Below are positions 44,567-52,999 of a DNA stretch of 64,000 nucleotides, in pieces; position 1 is the stretch's first letter; each line of letters starts with the position of its first letter. A model generated the notes under the pieces. That model worked only from the letters and a program-made list of their open reading frames with translations. It had not been told where the DNA came from and made no database searches. The DNA comes from Phil1 sp964612925 (GTDB lineage Bacteria > Bacillota > Clostridia > Christensenellales > CAG-138). A program made the translations under genes and the position numbers. The DNA is taken from positions 1 to 64,000 of the forward strand of contig CAZTFU010000007.1 in NCBI GenBank assembly GCA_964612925.1, written 5' to 3'.

Positions 44567-45121
44567 ATGGAGTATAAATTCTATAACCAGAACGACTATC
44601 CCGATGTACCGTATTGCGGCGGTACGATAGAAAGCAGCGGTTGCGGCCTGTGCGCAAGCTGCATGGTGGTGGAGAACATGACGGATGCTATCTTTACCCC
44701 CGAAGAATGTGCGACCCTTGCAAACGAATGCGGCGCATGTGACGAAACGGGCACGGAGATTTCTCTGCTTGCACCTGCCGTATGCGAAAGATTCGGCCTT
44801 ACATACGAGCTTACCTGCGACCACGGCAAAATGCTCCAGTTCCTGCAGCAGGGAGAGGGCATGGTAATTGCCAACTCCGGCGGCGACAGAGAGGGCTGGA
44901 AGGGTGTATTCACCCGCGGCGGCCACTTTATAACGCTTGTTTCCGCAAAGGGACGCACGGTGTGCGTACTTGACCCCTCACTGCGCCCGGGCAAATTCGA
45001 TGAGGAAGGCCGCAAGGGCAAGGTGCGTGTTGAGGGCAACAAGGCATATGTTGACATAGCCGTGCTTGCACGCGATTGCGACAACCGCTACCCGAGCTAT
45101 TGCCTTTTCAGAAAGAAATAA
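44567..45121 (+). CDS. C39-like papain-fold peptidase, cytoplasmic
   Basis: A 184-residue protein without signal peptide. The likely catalytic cysteine is C26 in ESSGCGLCASCM, matching the GC motif of Peptidase_C39_2 proteins, with H120 in RGGHFITL and D136 in CVLDPSL as the rest of the triad. Five further cysteines lie within residues 17-78. Whether it cleaves peptides, or acts as a hydrolase on another amide, is not known. AAGGAGG precedes the start; it follows the RNA methyltransferase by 29 nt. Confidence 0.8.
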   Translation: MEYKFYNQNDYPDVPYCGGTIESSGCGLCASCMVVENMTDAIFTPEECATLANECGACDETGTEISLLAPAVCERFGLTYELTCDHGKMLQFLQQGEGMVIANSGGDREGWKGVFTRGGHFITLVSAKGRTVCVLDPSLRPGKFDEEGRKGKVRVEGNKAYVDIAVLARDCDNRYPSYCLFRKK

Positions 45122-45208
45122 GATTGTAACCACATAACGAAAGCGGCGGCATCTTTATGAATTGCGGCACACCGATATGCATAAAATAAACTGCATGGAG
45201 GTGAGCAA

Positions 45209-45688
45209 ATGAGGACGAACATAAAGAAGCTGCCGCTTTTTGTATGCATTGCCGTACCGTTGACCGTGGGCGGACTGAGCGCATTACTTACGAGGAGCGG
45301 TATGAAAAGCTTTGAATATACACTAAAACCGCCGCTTACGCCGCCGGGGTGGGTGTTTGCCATCGTGTGGACGGTGCTTTACATACTTATGGGCATCGCA
45401 AGCTATATTGTGTATACGTCAAACGGGTCTGCACGGGAAAGGAGAGCGGCACTTGGCGTTTATGCGCTTCAGCTTGGGTTCAATTTTCTGTGGTCGGTGA
45501 TATTCTTCAATATGCGGCTGTACCTTGCGGCACTTGTGTGGCTGGTGGTGCTATTTGTGCTTGTTTTGGTCACGATGCGGCGCTTCGGTGCACTAAATGC
45601 CACGGCGGCGTATCTGATTGTGCCGTATGCCGCGTGGAGCGCATTTGCGCTGTATCTAAATGCGGGCGTGTATTTGCTAAACGGGTAA
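45209..45688 (+). CDS. tspO: TspO/MBR family membrane protein
   Basis: A 159-residue protein with five transmembrane helices that binds porphyrins or sterol-like ligands. The aromatic-rich signature KPPLTPPGWVFAIVWTVLYI (residues 37-56) and the W/N-rich GFNFLWSVIFF are typical. GGAGGTG precedes the ATG. The physiological role in anaerobes is unclear. Confidence 0.93.
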   Translation: MRTNIKKLPLFVCIAVPLTVGGLSALLTRSGMKSFEYTLKPPLTPPGWVFAIVWTVLYILMGIASYIVYTSNGSARERRAALGVYALQLGFNFLWSVIFFNMRLYLAALVWLVVLFVLVLVTMRRFGALNATAAYLIVPYAAWSAFALYLNAGVYLLNG

Positions 45689-45706
45689 TTTTTTAATTTT
45701 TTTGTG

Positions 45707-45736
45707 TTGACATCGACCTTTTGACGGGTCTATAAT
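45707..45736 (+). promoter_or_regulatory. Consensus promoter of thrS
   Basis: Perfect TTGACA (45707-45712) and TATAAT (45731-45736) with an 18-nt spacer; predicted start near 45743. Confidence 0.85.
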
Positions 45737-45742
45737 CTTCCT

Positions 45743-45975
45743 GTCCTTGGGGTAAACGTGGGAACAGTACCGCGGATGTTGCAGCCAAGAGAGGTGCGCC
45801 GTTTGGCTGGAAGCGCGCCGCTGCAAGCCGAGCATTGGGAATACCGACCCGCTACTTGAGGCGCGCGGAGCGCGATACAGCTCCCAAAAGAGTGGGTTCA
45901 GTTTGATACCAATTAGGGTGGAACCGCGGATGAAATTATCGTCCGTCCCTTGCTAATGCTTGGGGCGGGCGTTTT
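45743..45975 (+). promoter_or_regulatory. T-box leader controlling thrS
   Basis: The T-box sequence AGGGTGGAACCGCGG is at 45915-45929. A terminator pairs CGTCCGTCCC (45940-45949) with GGGGCGGGCG (45962-45971), followed by TTTTAT. The T-box strand can pair with the 5' side of this terminator to form the antiterminator. Stem I lies between about 45750 and 45860 and includes an AAGAGAGG motif. The ACC at 45843-45845 is a plausible threonine specifier codon; I place it by eye. Uncharged tRNA-Thr should allow read-through. Confidence 0.9.
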
Positions 45976-46030
45976 ATATTGTAAAGGGCCGACTTCGAGC
46001 AAAGATTTTTTACTTTATAAGGAGGATTAT

Positions 46031-47950
46031 ATGAACATCACATTCCCCGATGGCTCCGTTAAGCAGTTTGAGGACGGCATGACCGCCCTTCAAATAGCGG
46101 AATCCATAAGTCACAAGCTTAAAAAGGCTACACTTGCCGCCGAGATAGACGGTCAGCGTGCGGACGCATTCCGTCCCATAACGGGCGACCACACGTTAAA
46201 ACTGCTCACATGGGAAGATGAGGACGGCCGCTGGGCCATGCGCCACACGGGCTCCCACATACTTGCGCAGGCCGTAAAGCGCGTACATCCAGAGGCAAAG
46301 CTTGCCATAGGTCCCGCAATAGACAACGGTTTCTATTACGATTTTGATGCGGAACCCTTCACCCCCGAAGATCTTGAAAAGATACAGAAGGAGATGGAGA
46401 AGATAATTGCGGAAGCTTTGCCGCTTGAAAGGTTCGAACTTCCCCGTGCGGAGGCGATAGAATACTTCCGCGAGAAGGAAGAACCCTACAAGGTGGAGCT
46501 TATTGAGGATCTGCCCGAGGATGCGGTAATAAGCTTTTACCGTCAGGGTGATTTTGTGGACCTTTGCGCGGGCCCTCACGTTGAAAATACGGGCAAGGTA
46601 AGATTTGTAAAGCTGATGAGCGTTGCGGGCGCATATTGGCGCGGCAGTGAAAAGAATAAGATGCTACAGCGCATATACGGCACCGCATTTGAAAAGAAGG
46701 CCGACCTTGACGAATACATCGCCCGTATAGAAGAAGCTAAGAAGCGTGACCACCGCAAGCTCGGTAAGGAGCTTGGCCTTTTCACTCTGCTTGAGGAGGG
46801 CCCGGGTTTCCCGTTCTTCCTGCCCAAGGGAATGGTGTTGAGAAACACTCTGCTTGAATACTGGCATGAGGTACATAAGCGCTACGGCTATGTTGAGATT
46901 TCCACGCCTATAATACTCAATCAGCAGCTTTGGCACCGCAGCGGCCACTGGGATCATTATAAGGACAACATGTATACCACCGTTATAGACGGCGAGGATT
47001 ACGCGGTAAAGCCAATGAACTGCCCCGGCGGCATGCTGGTTTATAAAACGGAGCCGCATTCTTACCGCGATCTGCCGCTTAGAATGGCGGAGCTTGGCCT
47101 TGTTCACAGGCACGAGCTTTCGGGCGCACTGCACGGATTGTTCCGCGTGCGTTGCTTCACGCAGGATGATGCGCACATATTCATGACGTGGGATCAGATG
47201 GAGCAGGAGATTCAGAACACGGTACGTTTGTTCGATGAAGTGTATTCAACATTCGGACTCAGCTACCAAATAGAGGTTTCCACCATGCCCGAGGATCATA
47301 TAGGTGAAGTTGAAACATGGGATCTTGCAACCGAAACGCTTAAACGTGCAATAGAACATATGGGCAAGAGCTATGTTATAAACGAGGGTGACGGCGCATT
47401 CTACGGGCCGAAGCTTGACTTCCATATTTCCGATTCTCTCGGGCGTACATGGCAGTGCGGCACCATACAGCTCGACATGCAGATGCCCGAACGCTTTGAC
47501 CTTGAATACGTTGGTGCGGACGGCGAAAAGCATCGCCCTGTTATGATACACCGCGTTGTGCTTGGCAGTATAGAACGCTTTATGGGCGTTATAATAGAGC
47601 ATTTTGCGGGTGCATTCCCCACATGGCTTGCTCCCGTGCAGGTAAAGGTGCTTGCAATGACTGACCGCACACGCGAGGCCGCGCAGGATATAGCCGCAAG
47701 CCTTGACAAGCTCGGCATTCGCGCCGAATGTGATCTGCGCAACGAAAAGATAGGCTTCAAGATCCGCGAAGCGCAGATGCAGCGCATACCTTACATGCTC
47801 ATAGTGGGCGACAAAGAGGTTGAGAACAACGTTGTTGCCGTGCGTAGCCGCAGGGGCGGCGACCTTGGCACAATGCCGCTTGCCGCATTTGAAGAAAAGC
47901 TTGTTGAAGAGGTCAAGTCCCGCTCAATGACGGAGACCATAACCAAATAA
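46031..47950 (+). CDS. thrS: Threonyl-tRNA synthetase
   Basis: A 639-residue class II synthetase. The TGS domain covers residues 1-62, the editing domain begins near HTGSHILAQAVKRVHPE, the catalytic core holds the zinc ligands in MNCPGGM, HRHELSGA and MIHRVVLGSIERF, and the anticodon-binding domain is the C-terminal 110 residues. The ATG at 46031 follows GGAGGA and gives the normal N-terminus MNITFPDGSVKQFE; the frame from 45950 runs through the T-box terminator. Regulated by the T-box upstream. Confidence 0.97.
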   Translation: MNITFPDGSVKQFEDGMTALQIAESISHKLKKATLAAEIDGQRADAFRPITGDHTLKLLTWEDEDGRWAMRHTGSHILAQAVKRVHPEAKLAIGPAIDNGFYYDFDAEPFTPEDLEKIQKEMEKIIAEALPLERFELPRAEAIEYFREKEEPYKVELIEDLPEDAVISFYRQGDFVDLCAGPHVENTGKVRFVKLMSVAGAYWRGSEKNKMLQRIYGTAFEKKADLDEYIARIEEAKKRDHRKLGKELGLFTLLEEGPGFPFFLPKGMVLRNTLLEYWHEVHKRYGYVEISTPIILNQQLWHRSGHWDHYKDNMYTTVIDGEDYAVKPMNCPGGMLVYKTEPHSYRDLPLRMAELGLVHRHELSGALHGLFRVRCFTQDDAHIFMTWDQMEQEIQNTVRLFDEVYSTFGLSYQIEVSTMPEDHIGEVETWDLATETLKRAIEHMGKSYVINEGDGAFYGPKLDFHISDSLGRTWQCGTIQLDMQMPERFDLEYVGADGEKHRPVMIHRVVLGSIERFMGVIIEHFAGAFPTWLAPVQVKVLAMTDRTREAAQDIAASLDKLGIRAECDLRNEKIGFKIREAQMQRIPYMLIVGDKEVENNVVAVRSRRGGDLGTMPLAAFEEKLVEEVKSRSMTETITK

Positions 47951-47968
47951 CAAGGCTATACACATTAA

Positions 47969-48000
47969 AAGGGGCGAAGCACCTATCTGCTTCGCCCTTA
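47969..48000. terminator. Bidirectional intrinsic terminator
   Basis: AAGGGGCGAAGCA pairs with TGCTTCGCCCTT, flanked by A- and T-rich sequence. It ends thrS and the convergent membrane-protein gene. Confidence 0.85.
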
Positions 48001-48020
48001 ATGTTTTGTTTTACTCATTT

Positions 48021-48533
48021 TTACACGTTTGCAAGGCGCAGTGAGCACAATCGGCCGTACGGATGCTTAGCTTTCAGCTTAGGCTCGACCACCTTTATAT
48101 ATACAACATAAAGCACAAGTATGCTTATGAATATCTGCACGCATATTACCATGCCGGGGTATGAAAGCCGCCCTTGGTCTATCATAATAAGCTCCTCTTG
48201 GGTATACGGCTTTTTCAGCTCGTTTATATGTATTGCATCCGCAAGGAACTGGCTTATGGCGGTGCTTACGCCCACGCCCCATGCGCCGATGCACGAGAAC
48301 CTTGGCCAAACGAAGGACAGCATGGCGAAAATAAACCAAAGCTTTAGGTAATCGTTATGGCGCATCCACCTGAAAACGTTCCCCTTGAACGCATATATGC
48401 CGTTGACGATAAAGCTTTCGCTTTCGTTAAACCAAACGTTGGTGATTTGCCTGAGAATAACGAACGGCAACAGCACGATTATAAGGCATGCAATGCGGTT
48501 GCATATGGTGATGTATTTAGGCTTTTTAGTCAT
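48021..48533 (-). CDS. Small membrane protein of unknown function
   Basis: A 170-residue protein with four hydrophobic segments (about residues 10-30, 55-75, 75-95 and 130-150). The ATG at 48533 has AAGGAGG 9 nt upstream; a start at 48557 would lie over that site. I see no family motif. The loop between helices 3 and 4 is charged (INELKKPYTQEELIMIDQGR). Confidence 0.7.
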   Translation of the reverse strand: MTKKPKYITICNRIACLIIVLLPFVILRQITNVWFNESESFIVNGIYAFKGNVFRWMRHNDYLKLWFIFAMLSFVWPRFSCIGAWGVGVSTAISQFLADAIHINELKKPYTQEELIMIDQGRLSYPGMVICVQIFISILVLYVVYIKVVEPKLKAKHPYGRLCSLRLANV

Positions 48534-48708
48534 GGTTACACTCCTCCTTATTAACATTATAATAGTTTTTTTGCATGGGTCAAATATATTTTTTGATATG
48601 GACTAAAGGACTTGAAAGCTTGTGCTCCTTCGCACTTGCACATGATAATGGGGGGTGGACAATGCAATATTAGTATAAATTTCCGCTGATACCCAAATCA
48701 GGAAAATG
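48534..48708. other. Non-coding upstream part of the protease locus
   Basis: An AT-rich stretch between the membrane-protein gene and the protease promoter. It presumably holds the membrane gene's promoter, but I could not pick out clear boxes. The short frames here have no ribosome binding site. Confidence 0.4.
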
Positions 48709-48752
48709 TTAACAAATTGTTCATACTTTTTAGGCTTGCTATATGCTATCAT
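48709..48752 (+). promoter_or_regulatory. Activator-type promoter of the protease-SH3 operon
   Basis: TTAACAAATTGTTCA (48709-48723) with TATCAT at 48747-48752 in a TATGCTATCAT context; predicted start near 48759 and palindrome centre near -43. The first 18 bases around the palindrome are nearly identical to 27376-27391. Confidence 0.65.
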
Positions 48753-48758
48753 ATTATC

Positions 48759-48902
48759 AGGGCAGTGTAACTCGTACTGCCACATGACCGATTCAATTAA
48801 AAAATATATGTTGGGGGGCGTTTCCATTGGGCAGATAAGTACACTTACCTTTCGGGTAAGAAAAGCAAAAGTAATATTAGGCGAGACAGAAAGGAGTATC
48901 TT
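48759..48902 (+). promoter_or_regulatory. Leader with conserved block before the protease gene
   Basis: A first hairpin pairs GGCAGT (48761-48766) with ACTGCC (48776-48781). The conserved 26-nt block is 48814-48839 (core GTTTCCATTGGGCAG). A second hairpin pairs CTTACC (48844-48849) with GGTAAG (48855-48860). The order hairpin, block, hairpin is the same as in the leader at 27428-27603, while the hairpin sequences differ. Confidence 0.55.
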
Positions 48903-50156
48903 ATGATGAATCTATGGAAAAATGTTTTATCCGTAACTCTCTCCATTGCTTTAGCATTTGGAGTTATACCATCCGTTGCCCCTGCTGCAACCGATGATTA
49001 CCTTATTGAAGATTACAACTTAATGCTCGAAAGTGTTCAACAAAGCATTGAACAGGTGTACTCTGTTGAGAGAAGAGCAACTGAAACTGCATCTATTATG
49101 CAGGCCAACCAAATACTCTCCTCCGTGGGAAATGCCAACTGGTATGCTGGTCAGTATATTGATTCCGATGGACGCTTGCATGTTCGCACTACATGCAACT
49201 CAAATTTGGAGGTTGTTCAGACAATCAGAACTGCCGGCACATTAAATACAGAAGCTATTTCTGAACTCAATTATACTGCAATAGCTGATTCTCCGGATAT
49301 TATTATTGAAAACGCAACATATTCAATAAATGATCTTGAGAATATACTTGCATTGATAAGAGCTAACCGTCCTGATTTTGTTCAGGCGTGGGGAATTGAT
49401 GAGCAAAGCAATTGTGTATTTGTTGAACTTTCAGAATACAGCGAAGAAAACATTCGGATATTCAAAGAAAAAGTAACTGATTCTCAGGCTGTTGTCTTTA
49501 TGGAATATGATGGAGTTGCGATACCGCAAGCATCTATATACGCGGGCACCGTTGTATATCCCACTTCAAGCTCCCGCGTGACTATAACAATGTTTGCTTA
49601 TAAAGACGGTGACTTTGGCTTTATTACAGCGGGACATACACTTGGAAACACAATACGTGTTTCTTCAAGTGGCAGCATTTTGGGAACAACTTCGTCTTCT
49701 AACAAAGTGAGAACCTCAACTGCTGATGGCAGTTGGACAAAGCTAAATTCAGGCCATACAGGAAATGATAAAGTAGCCAAGGTTGGATCAACTCAGACGA
49801 ATTATGTTATAAAGACTGGACTATTTTGCAATCCCGTTCAGGGCGCAACTGTTGCGGCATATCTGGGCCGTTCTGGTGCGGTAAAAACAGGAACAATTAC
49901 ATATGTAAGCCGTGAGTATGTTTGTGCATACAGCCAGATTAACTCATCATGGAGCGATATGACATGTAGCGATATATATGTTGCGGGTCTTAGCAGTCAG
50001 GGCGGTGACAGCGGGTCTCCTCTATTCAGTACCATGTCATCGACGTACATGACAATATGGGGCTCTCTTCGTTCTGGCGATGGAACAAATTCGAATTATT
50101 GTAATATAAATTCAGTAATCAGTGCTCTTAACGTAGAGTGCGAATATGATCAATAG
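48903..50156 (+). CDS. Secreted trypsin-fold serine protease with prodomain (alpha-lytic/streptogrisin type)
   Basis: A 417-residue exported protease. A signal peptide (residues 1-29, ending VAPA) is followed by a helical part and a prodomain at about 80-210, then the S1-type catalytic domain from about 212. The triad is H245 in FITAGH, D275 in TADGSW and S370 in GGDSGSPL. Prodomain motifs GQYIDSDGRLHVRTT and AWGIDEQSNCVFVEL correspond to the two halves of alpha-lytic/streptogrisin prodomains, which act as folding catalysts and inhibitors and are then removed. The gene is visibly more AT-rich than its neighbours, so it may have been acquired. AGGAG precedes the ATG (48903; 48906 also possible). 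Co-transcribed with the SH3 gene. Confidence 0.85.
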   Translation: MMNLWKNVLSVTLSIALAFGVIPSVAPAATDDYLIEDYNLMLESVQQSIEQVYSVERRATETASIMQANQILSSVGNANWYAGQYIDSDGRLHVRTTCNSNLEVVQTIRTAGTLNTEAISELNYTAIADSPDIIIENATYSINDLENILALIRANRPDFVQAWGIDEQSNCVFVELSEYSEENIRIFKEKVTDSQAVVFMEYDGVAIPQASIYAGTVVYPTSSSRVTITMFAYKDGDFGFITAGHTLGNTIRVSSSGSILGTTSSSNKVRTSTADGSWTKLNSGHTGNDKVAKVGSTQTNYVIKTGLFCNPVQGATVAAYLGRSGAVKTGTITYVSREYVCAYSQINSSWSDMTCSDIYVAGLSSQGGDSGSPLFSTMSSTYMTIWGSLRSGDGTNSNYCNINSVISALNVECEYDQ

Positions 50157-50186
50157 TTTTGACTTTCTTGAAAGGAGAACATCTAT

Positions 50187-51113
50187 ATGAAGAAGTATAT
50201 CTCACTTTTGCTTGTGTTTATCTTCACTGCGGCGGTGCTGTGCGGCGCTTCGCTTGCGCTCGGCACACAGGCACGGTACGCCACGGAGCCCGTCAACATG
50301 CGCACGGGTCCGAGCACAAAATATCCCGTTATACGCGAACTGCAAACGGGCGAAGAGGTTGAGCTTGTTTCGACCGAGGGCAAATGGGCAAAGGTTGTAA
50401 GCGGCGGCACCGAGGGTTATGTTTTTGCAAAGTATCTTTCAAAGGAAAAGCCGCTCAGTACAGGTACAATGCTTATCGCCAAGCGCAGCGTTAATGTGCG
50501 CAGTAAGCCGACTTCCGCATCGAAAAAGCTTGGCAAGCTGCAAAAGGGCGAAAGTGTTACCCTTGTCGCAATCCGCGGCAGGTGGGCGGAAATCGACTGG
50601 AACGGCACAAGCGCATATGTGTATAGGAAATACTTTACCGAACAGTCCAAATCGGACGAAGCGTATCAATTTGCGGGCGCGGTAACGGAGTTCTTTGAAA
50701 AGAACTATTCGGAATATCTGCTCGGAATATACCTTGATAATGATAGTGGCAAGCTGTGCATCCGCGTTACAAGCAACGCCAATACCGCAAAAATCATGTC
50801 AGCACTTGAAAAAACGGATAAGGTGGATGCGGGCAGTATAAGCATACTCACATCTTCACTGCCGTTTTATGCGAATAAGGACTATGTTTCTGATATGGTA
50901 TCCGGCTTTTTCAGCCAATATTTCGCACTTTCATCCCAAATACAGAGCAAAATTCGCCTTAGCGCCGCAGGGTATAGCCCCGCGACGGACAAAATAACGG
51001 TGGAGCTTATAAATTTGGACTCTGCCGCACAAGATGCGTTCAGAACATATATTTCAAATGCCGAGTACATCACCTTCACATCGGCATCAAACTATGACGT
51101 ACCGATGGTGTAG
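50187..51113 (+). CDS. Secreted two-SH3 protein with a C-terminal protease-prodomain-like domain
   Basis: A 308-residue exported protein: signal peptide at residues 1-28; bacterial SH3 domains at about 30-86 (VNMRTGPSTKYPVIRELQTG) and 97-150 (VNVRSKPTSASKKLGKLQKG), which usually bind cell wall; then a domain at 165-308. This last part aligns with the prodomain of the protease encoded just upstream: IYLDNDSGKLCIRVTSNAN against QYIDSDGRLHVRTTCNSN, and TDKITVELINLDSAAQDAF against SNCVFVELSEYSEENIRIF. No catalytic domain follows. It is 30 nt after the protease gene with AAAGGAG, and has higher GC. A wall-held inhibitor or folding helper for the protease is the natural guess. Confidence 0.8.
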   Translation: MKKYISLLLVFIFTAAVLCGASLALGTQARYATEPVNMRTGPSTKYPVIRELQTGEEVELVSTEGKWAKVVSGGTEGYVFAKYLSKEKPLSTGTMLIAKRSVNVRSKPTSASKKLGKLQKGESVTLVAIRGRWAEIDWNGTSAYVYRKYFTEQSKSDEAYQFAGAVTEFFEKNYSEYLLGIYLDNDSGKLCIRVTSNANTAKIMSALEKTDKVDAGSISILTSSLPFYANKDYVSDMVSGFFSQYFALSSQIQSKIRLSAAGYSPATDKITVELINLDSAAQDAFRTYISNAEYITFTSASNYDVPMV

Positions 51114-51130
51114 TGCTTTATGACAAAATA

Positions 51131-51162
51131 AAATGCCGTGGGAGTTTTCTCTTGCGGCATTT
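51131..51162. terminator. Bidirectional intrinsic terminator
   Basis: AAATGCCG (51131-51138) pairs with CGGCATTT (51155-51162), with an inner GAG/CTC. It lies between the SH3 gene and the convergent regulator gene. Confidence 0.8.
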
Positions 51163-51173
51163 CAATATACACT

Positions 51174-51884
51174 TTATTCGTCACCCTCCGCCATGCGGTA
51201 GCCTACGCCCATTTCGGTCAGCACATAGCGCGGCTCCGCGGTGGAATCCTCTATTTTACGGCGAATGTTTGCCATGTTGACGCGCAAAATCTGGTTGCCG
51301 TGGTGCTCGTTCGGGCCCCATATGTGCTTTATTATGGAATCATATGTAAGCACGCGCCCCGAGTATTGACTCAGCAGGGCGAGTATCTTGTATTCGTTTT
51401 GCGTTAGGTGAGCATCCTTTCCGTGAATATAGACCCTGCGCTTATCATAATCAACCGTAAGATCTCCCGTGCGGAAAATGCCGCTTTGTCTGCGCGCCTG
51501 TTCGCCCTCTCTTAACTGGACGTGCCTTAATGCGGTGCGGATCCTTGCAAGCAGTTCGCCCGTGCCGAACGGCTTTGTTATGTAATCGTCCGCGCCCGCC
51601 TCAAGCGCCATTACCTTGTCGCGCTCTCTTGTGCGCGCGGAAACGACTATTATGGGCACATTGGACCAGCCGCGCACGCTTTCTATAATGCTCTGGCCGT
51701 CCATGTCGGGCAAGCCTATGTCAAGCAGAATTACATCGGGGCAGTGCGATGTTATAAGGATTATCGCTTCGGCTCCGTTTCGTGCGAACATAGTTTCGAA
51801 TCCGTTGGCCTCGAGCACGGTGCTCATAAAGCTTGCAATGTTAGGTTCATCCTCAACTATAAGTACAAGATATTTGTTGCTCAT
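51174..51884 (-). CDS. kdpE: OmpR/KdpE-type response regulator
   Basis: A 236-residue DNA-binding regulator. The receiver domain carries the acidic pair in IVEDEPN, phospho-acceptor D55 in ILLDIGLPD and the conserved Lys in ITKPFG. The winged helix follows (LTQNEYKILALLSQYSGRVLTYDSI and LRVNMANIRRKIE). Closest in character to KdpE. The start overlaps the kinase stop by 4 nt. Confidence 0.92.
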   Translation of the reverse strand: MSNKYLVLIVEDEPNIASFMSTVLEANGFETMFARNGAEAIILITSHCPDVILLDIGLPDMDGQSIIESVRGWSNVPIIVVSARTRERDKVMALEAGADDYITKPFGTGELLARIRTALRHVQLREGEQARRQSGIFRTGDLTVDYDKRRVYIHGKDAHLTQNEYKILALLSQYSGRVLTYDSIIKHIWGPNEHHGNQILRVNMANIRRKIEDSTAEPRYVLTEMGVGYRMAEGDE

Positions 51885-52999
51885 TCTTCCTGTTGCCCCT
51901 TTTCGTAAAATAGAGTTTGTGCTTCATTCCCAAGCGGCAGTGCAAATTCGAAAACAGCCCCGCCGCCCTTAGCATTGTATGCGTTCATTCTGCCGTTATG
52001 CGCGGCAATTATTGTGTTGCAAACGCTTAAACCTATGCCCATGTTGCGCTTTTTATCAACGCTTTTGCCAAGGCTTTTTTGAAAATCCCCCGCAAGTATG
52101 CTTGCAAGCACCGTGGGGTCTATGCCATTGCCGTCATCCGAAACGCGGAATACGGCCTCACGGCTGCTGTGTGTTACGTCTATACGAACCCGTGTCATCC
52201 CCTCCGCATGCACGGCCGCATTTTCAAGCAAATTCAAAAGCACTTGACGAATGAGCATACCGTCCATGGGCACCATAAGCACCTCATCGGGTACGCTTGC
52301 CTCCACGCGCACATTCGGGTAGTTTTTTCTGAATAACGCAATTGCGGAGCCCGCGACCTCCTCGGCGGCCTCATATTCCTTTGCTATGTCGGCACCGCTC
52401 GGAGAATCTATTCTTGTTACTATCAAAAGATTCTCTACCAGCCGTATCAGCCACGTTGCATCCTCGTCAATTTGCCGCAGGAGCTTTTTTCTTTCCTCTT
52501 TGGATATATTGTCGTCCTCGTCCCTTAACACGCTGCACGCGCCCGATATGGCCGTCAGCGGCGTTCTCAGGTCGTGGGATACAGCCCTTAGCAGATTACT
52601 GCGGGTTCTTTCGCGTTCGGCCTCTATTTTAAGCTGTTCCTGTTCCTTTATCCGCGTTGTAAGGGTACTTGTTATTATGGCGGCAACAAGCATGCTCAAA
52701 AACGCTATCGGATAGCCTGCAAGCGTAAAATTGACCCTATAAAACGGATATGTGAACAGACAGTTGACTATGAGCACGCCCATTATGCTTGCCGCCACGC
52801 CGTAAAGGTAGCCGTTTGTAAAGCGCGAAATAATAAGCACGGCCACCACGAACAATGCCGCCTCTATTCTCTCCTCACCCGCAAGCGGCTTGAGCACAAA
52901 GCAAATAAGCGTTGTGGCCGCCAACGTGCCAAGCGTTATGCCGACATCCTTCCATGTGGGCTTGAATGCGAGTCTTTTCCTTTTGGTGCCGCCTTCCAT
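51881..52999 (-). CDS. KdpD-like sensor kinase lacking the N-terminal KdpD/Usp domains
   Basis: A 372-residue membrane histidine kinase. It begins with the four-helix DUF4118 membrane region (about residues 15-110), then a short coil, the H-box SHDLRTPLTAISG, and ATP-binding motifs NLLENAAVHAE, DDGNGID and GIGLSVCNTI. Full-length KdpD (about 900 residues) has an extra cytoplasmic N-terminal KdpD domain, Usp domain and GAF segment; these are absent. No kdpFABC genes are in the window, so the output may be another potassium or envelope response. AAGGGG precedes the ATG. Confidence 0.9.
   Translation of the reverse strand: MEGGTKRKRLAFKPTWKDVGITLGTLAATTLICFVLKPLAGEERIEAALFVVAVLIISRFTNGYLYGVAASIMGVLIVNCLFTYPFYRVNFTLAGYPIAFLSMLVAAIITSTLTTRIKEQEQLKIEAERERTRSNLLRAVSHDLRTPLTAISGACSVLRDEDDNISKEERKKLLRQIDEDATWLIRLVENLLIVTRIDSPSGADIAKEYEAAEEVAGSAIALFRKNYPNVRVEASVPDEVLMVPMDGMLIRQVLLNLLENAAVHAEGMTRVRIDVTHSSREAVFRVSDDGNGIDPTVLASILAGDFQKSLGKSVDKKRNMGIGLSVCNTIIAAHNGRMNAYNAKGGGAVFEFALPLGNEAQTLFYEKGQQEE

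Noticed and set aside
48808..48906. A 32-codon frame through the protease leader that overlaps the protease start by 4 nt
   Set aside because: No Shine-Dalgarno sequence precedes its ATG, and the matching frame at 27.5 kb stops after a few codons. RNA conservation is the simpler reading, though a leader peptide is not fully excluded.
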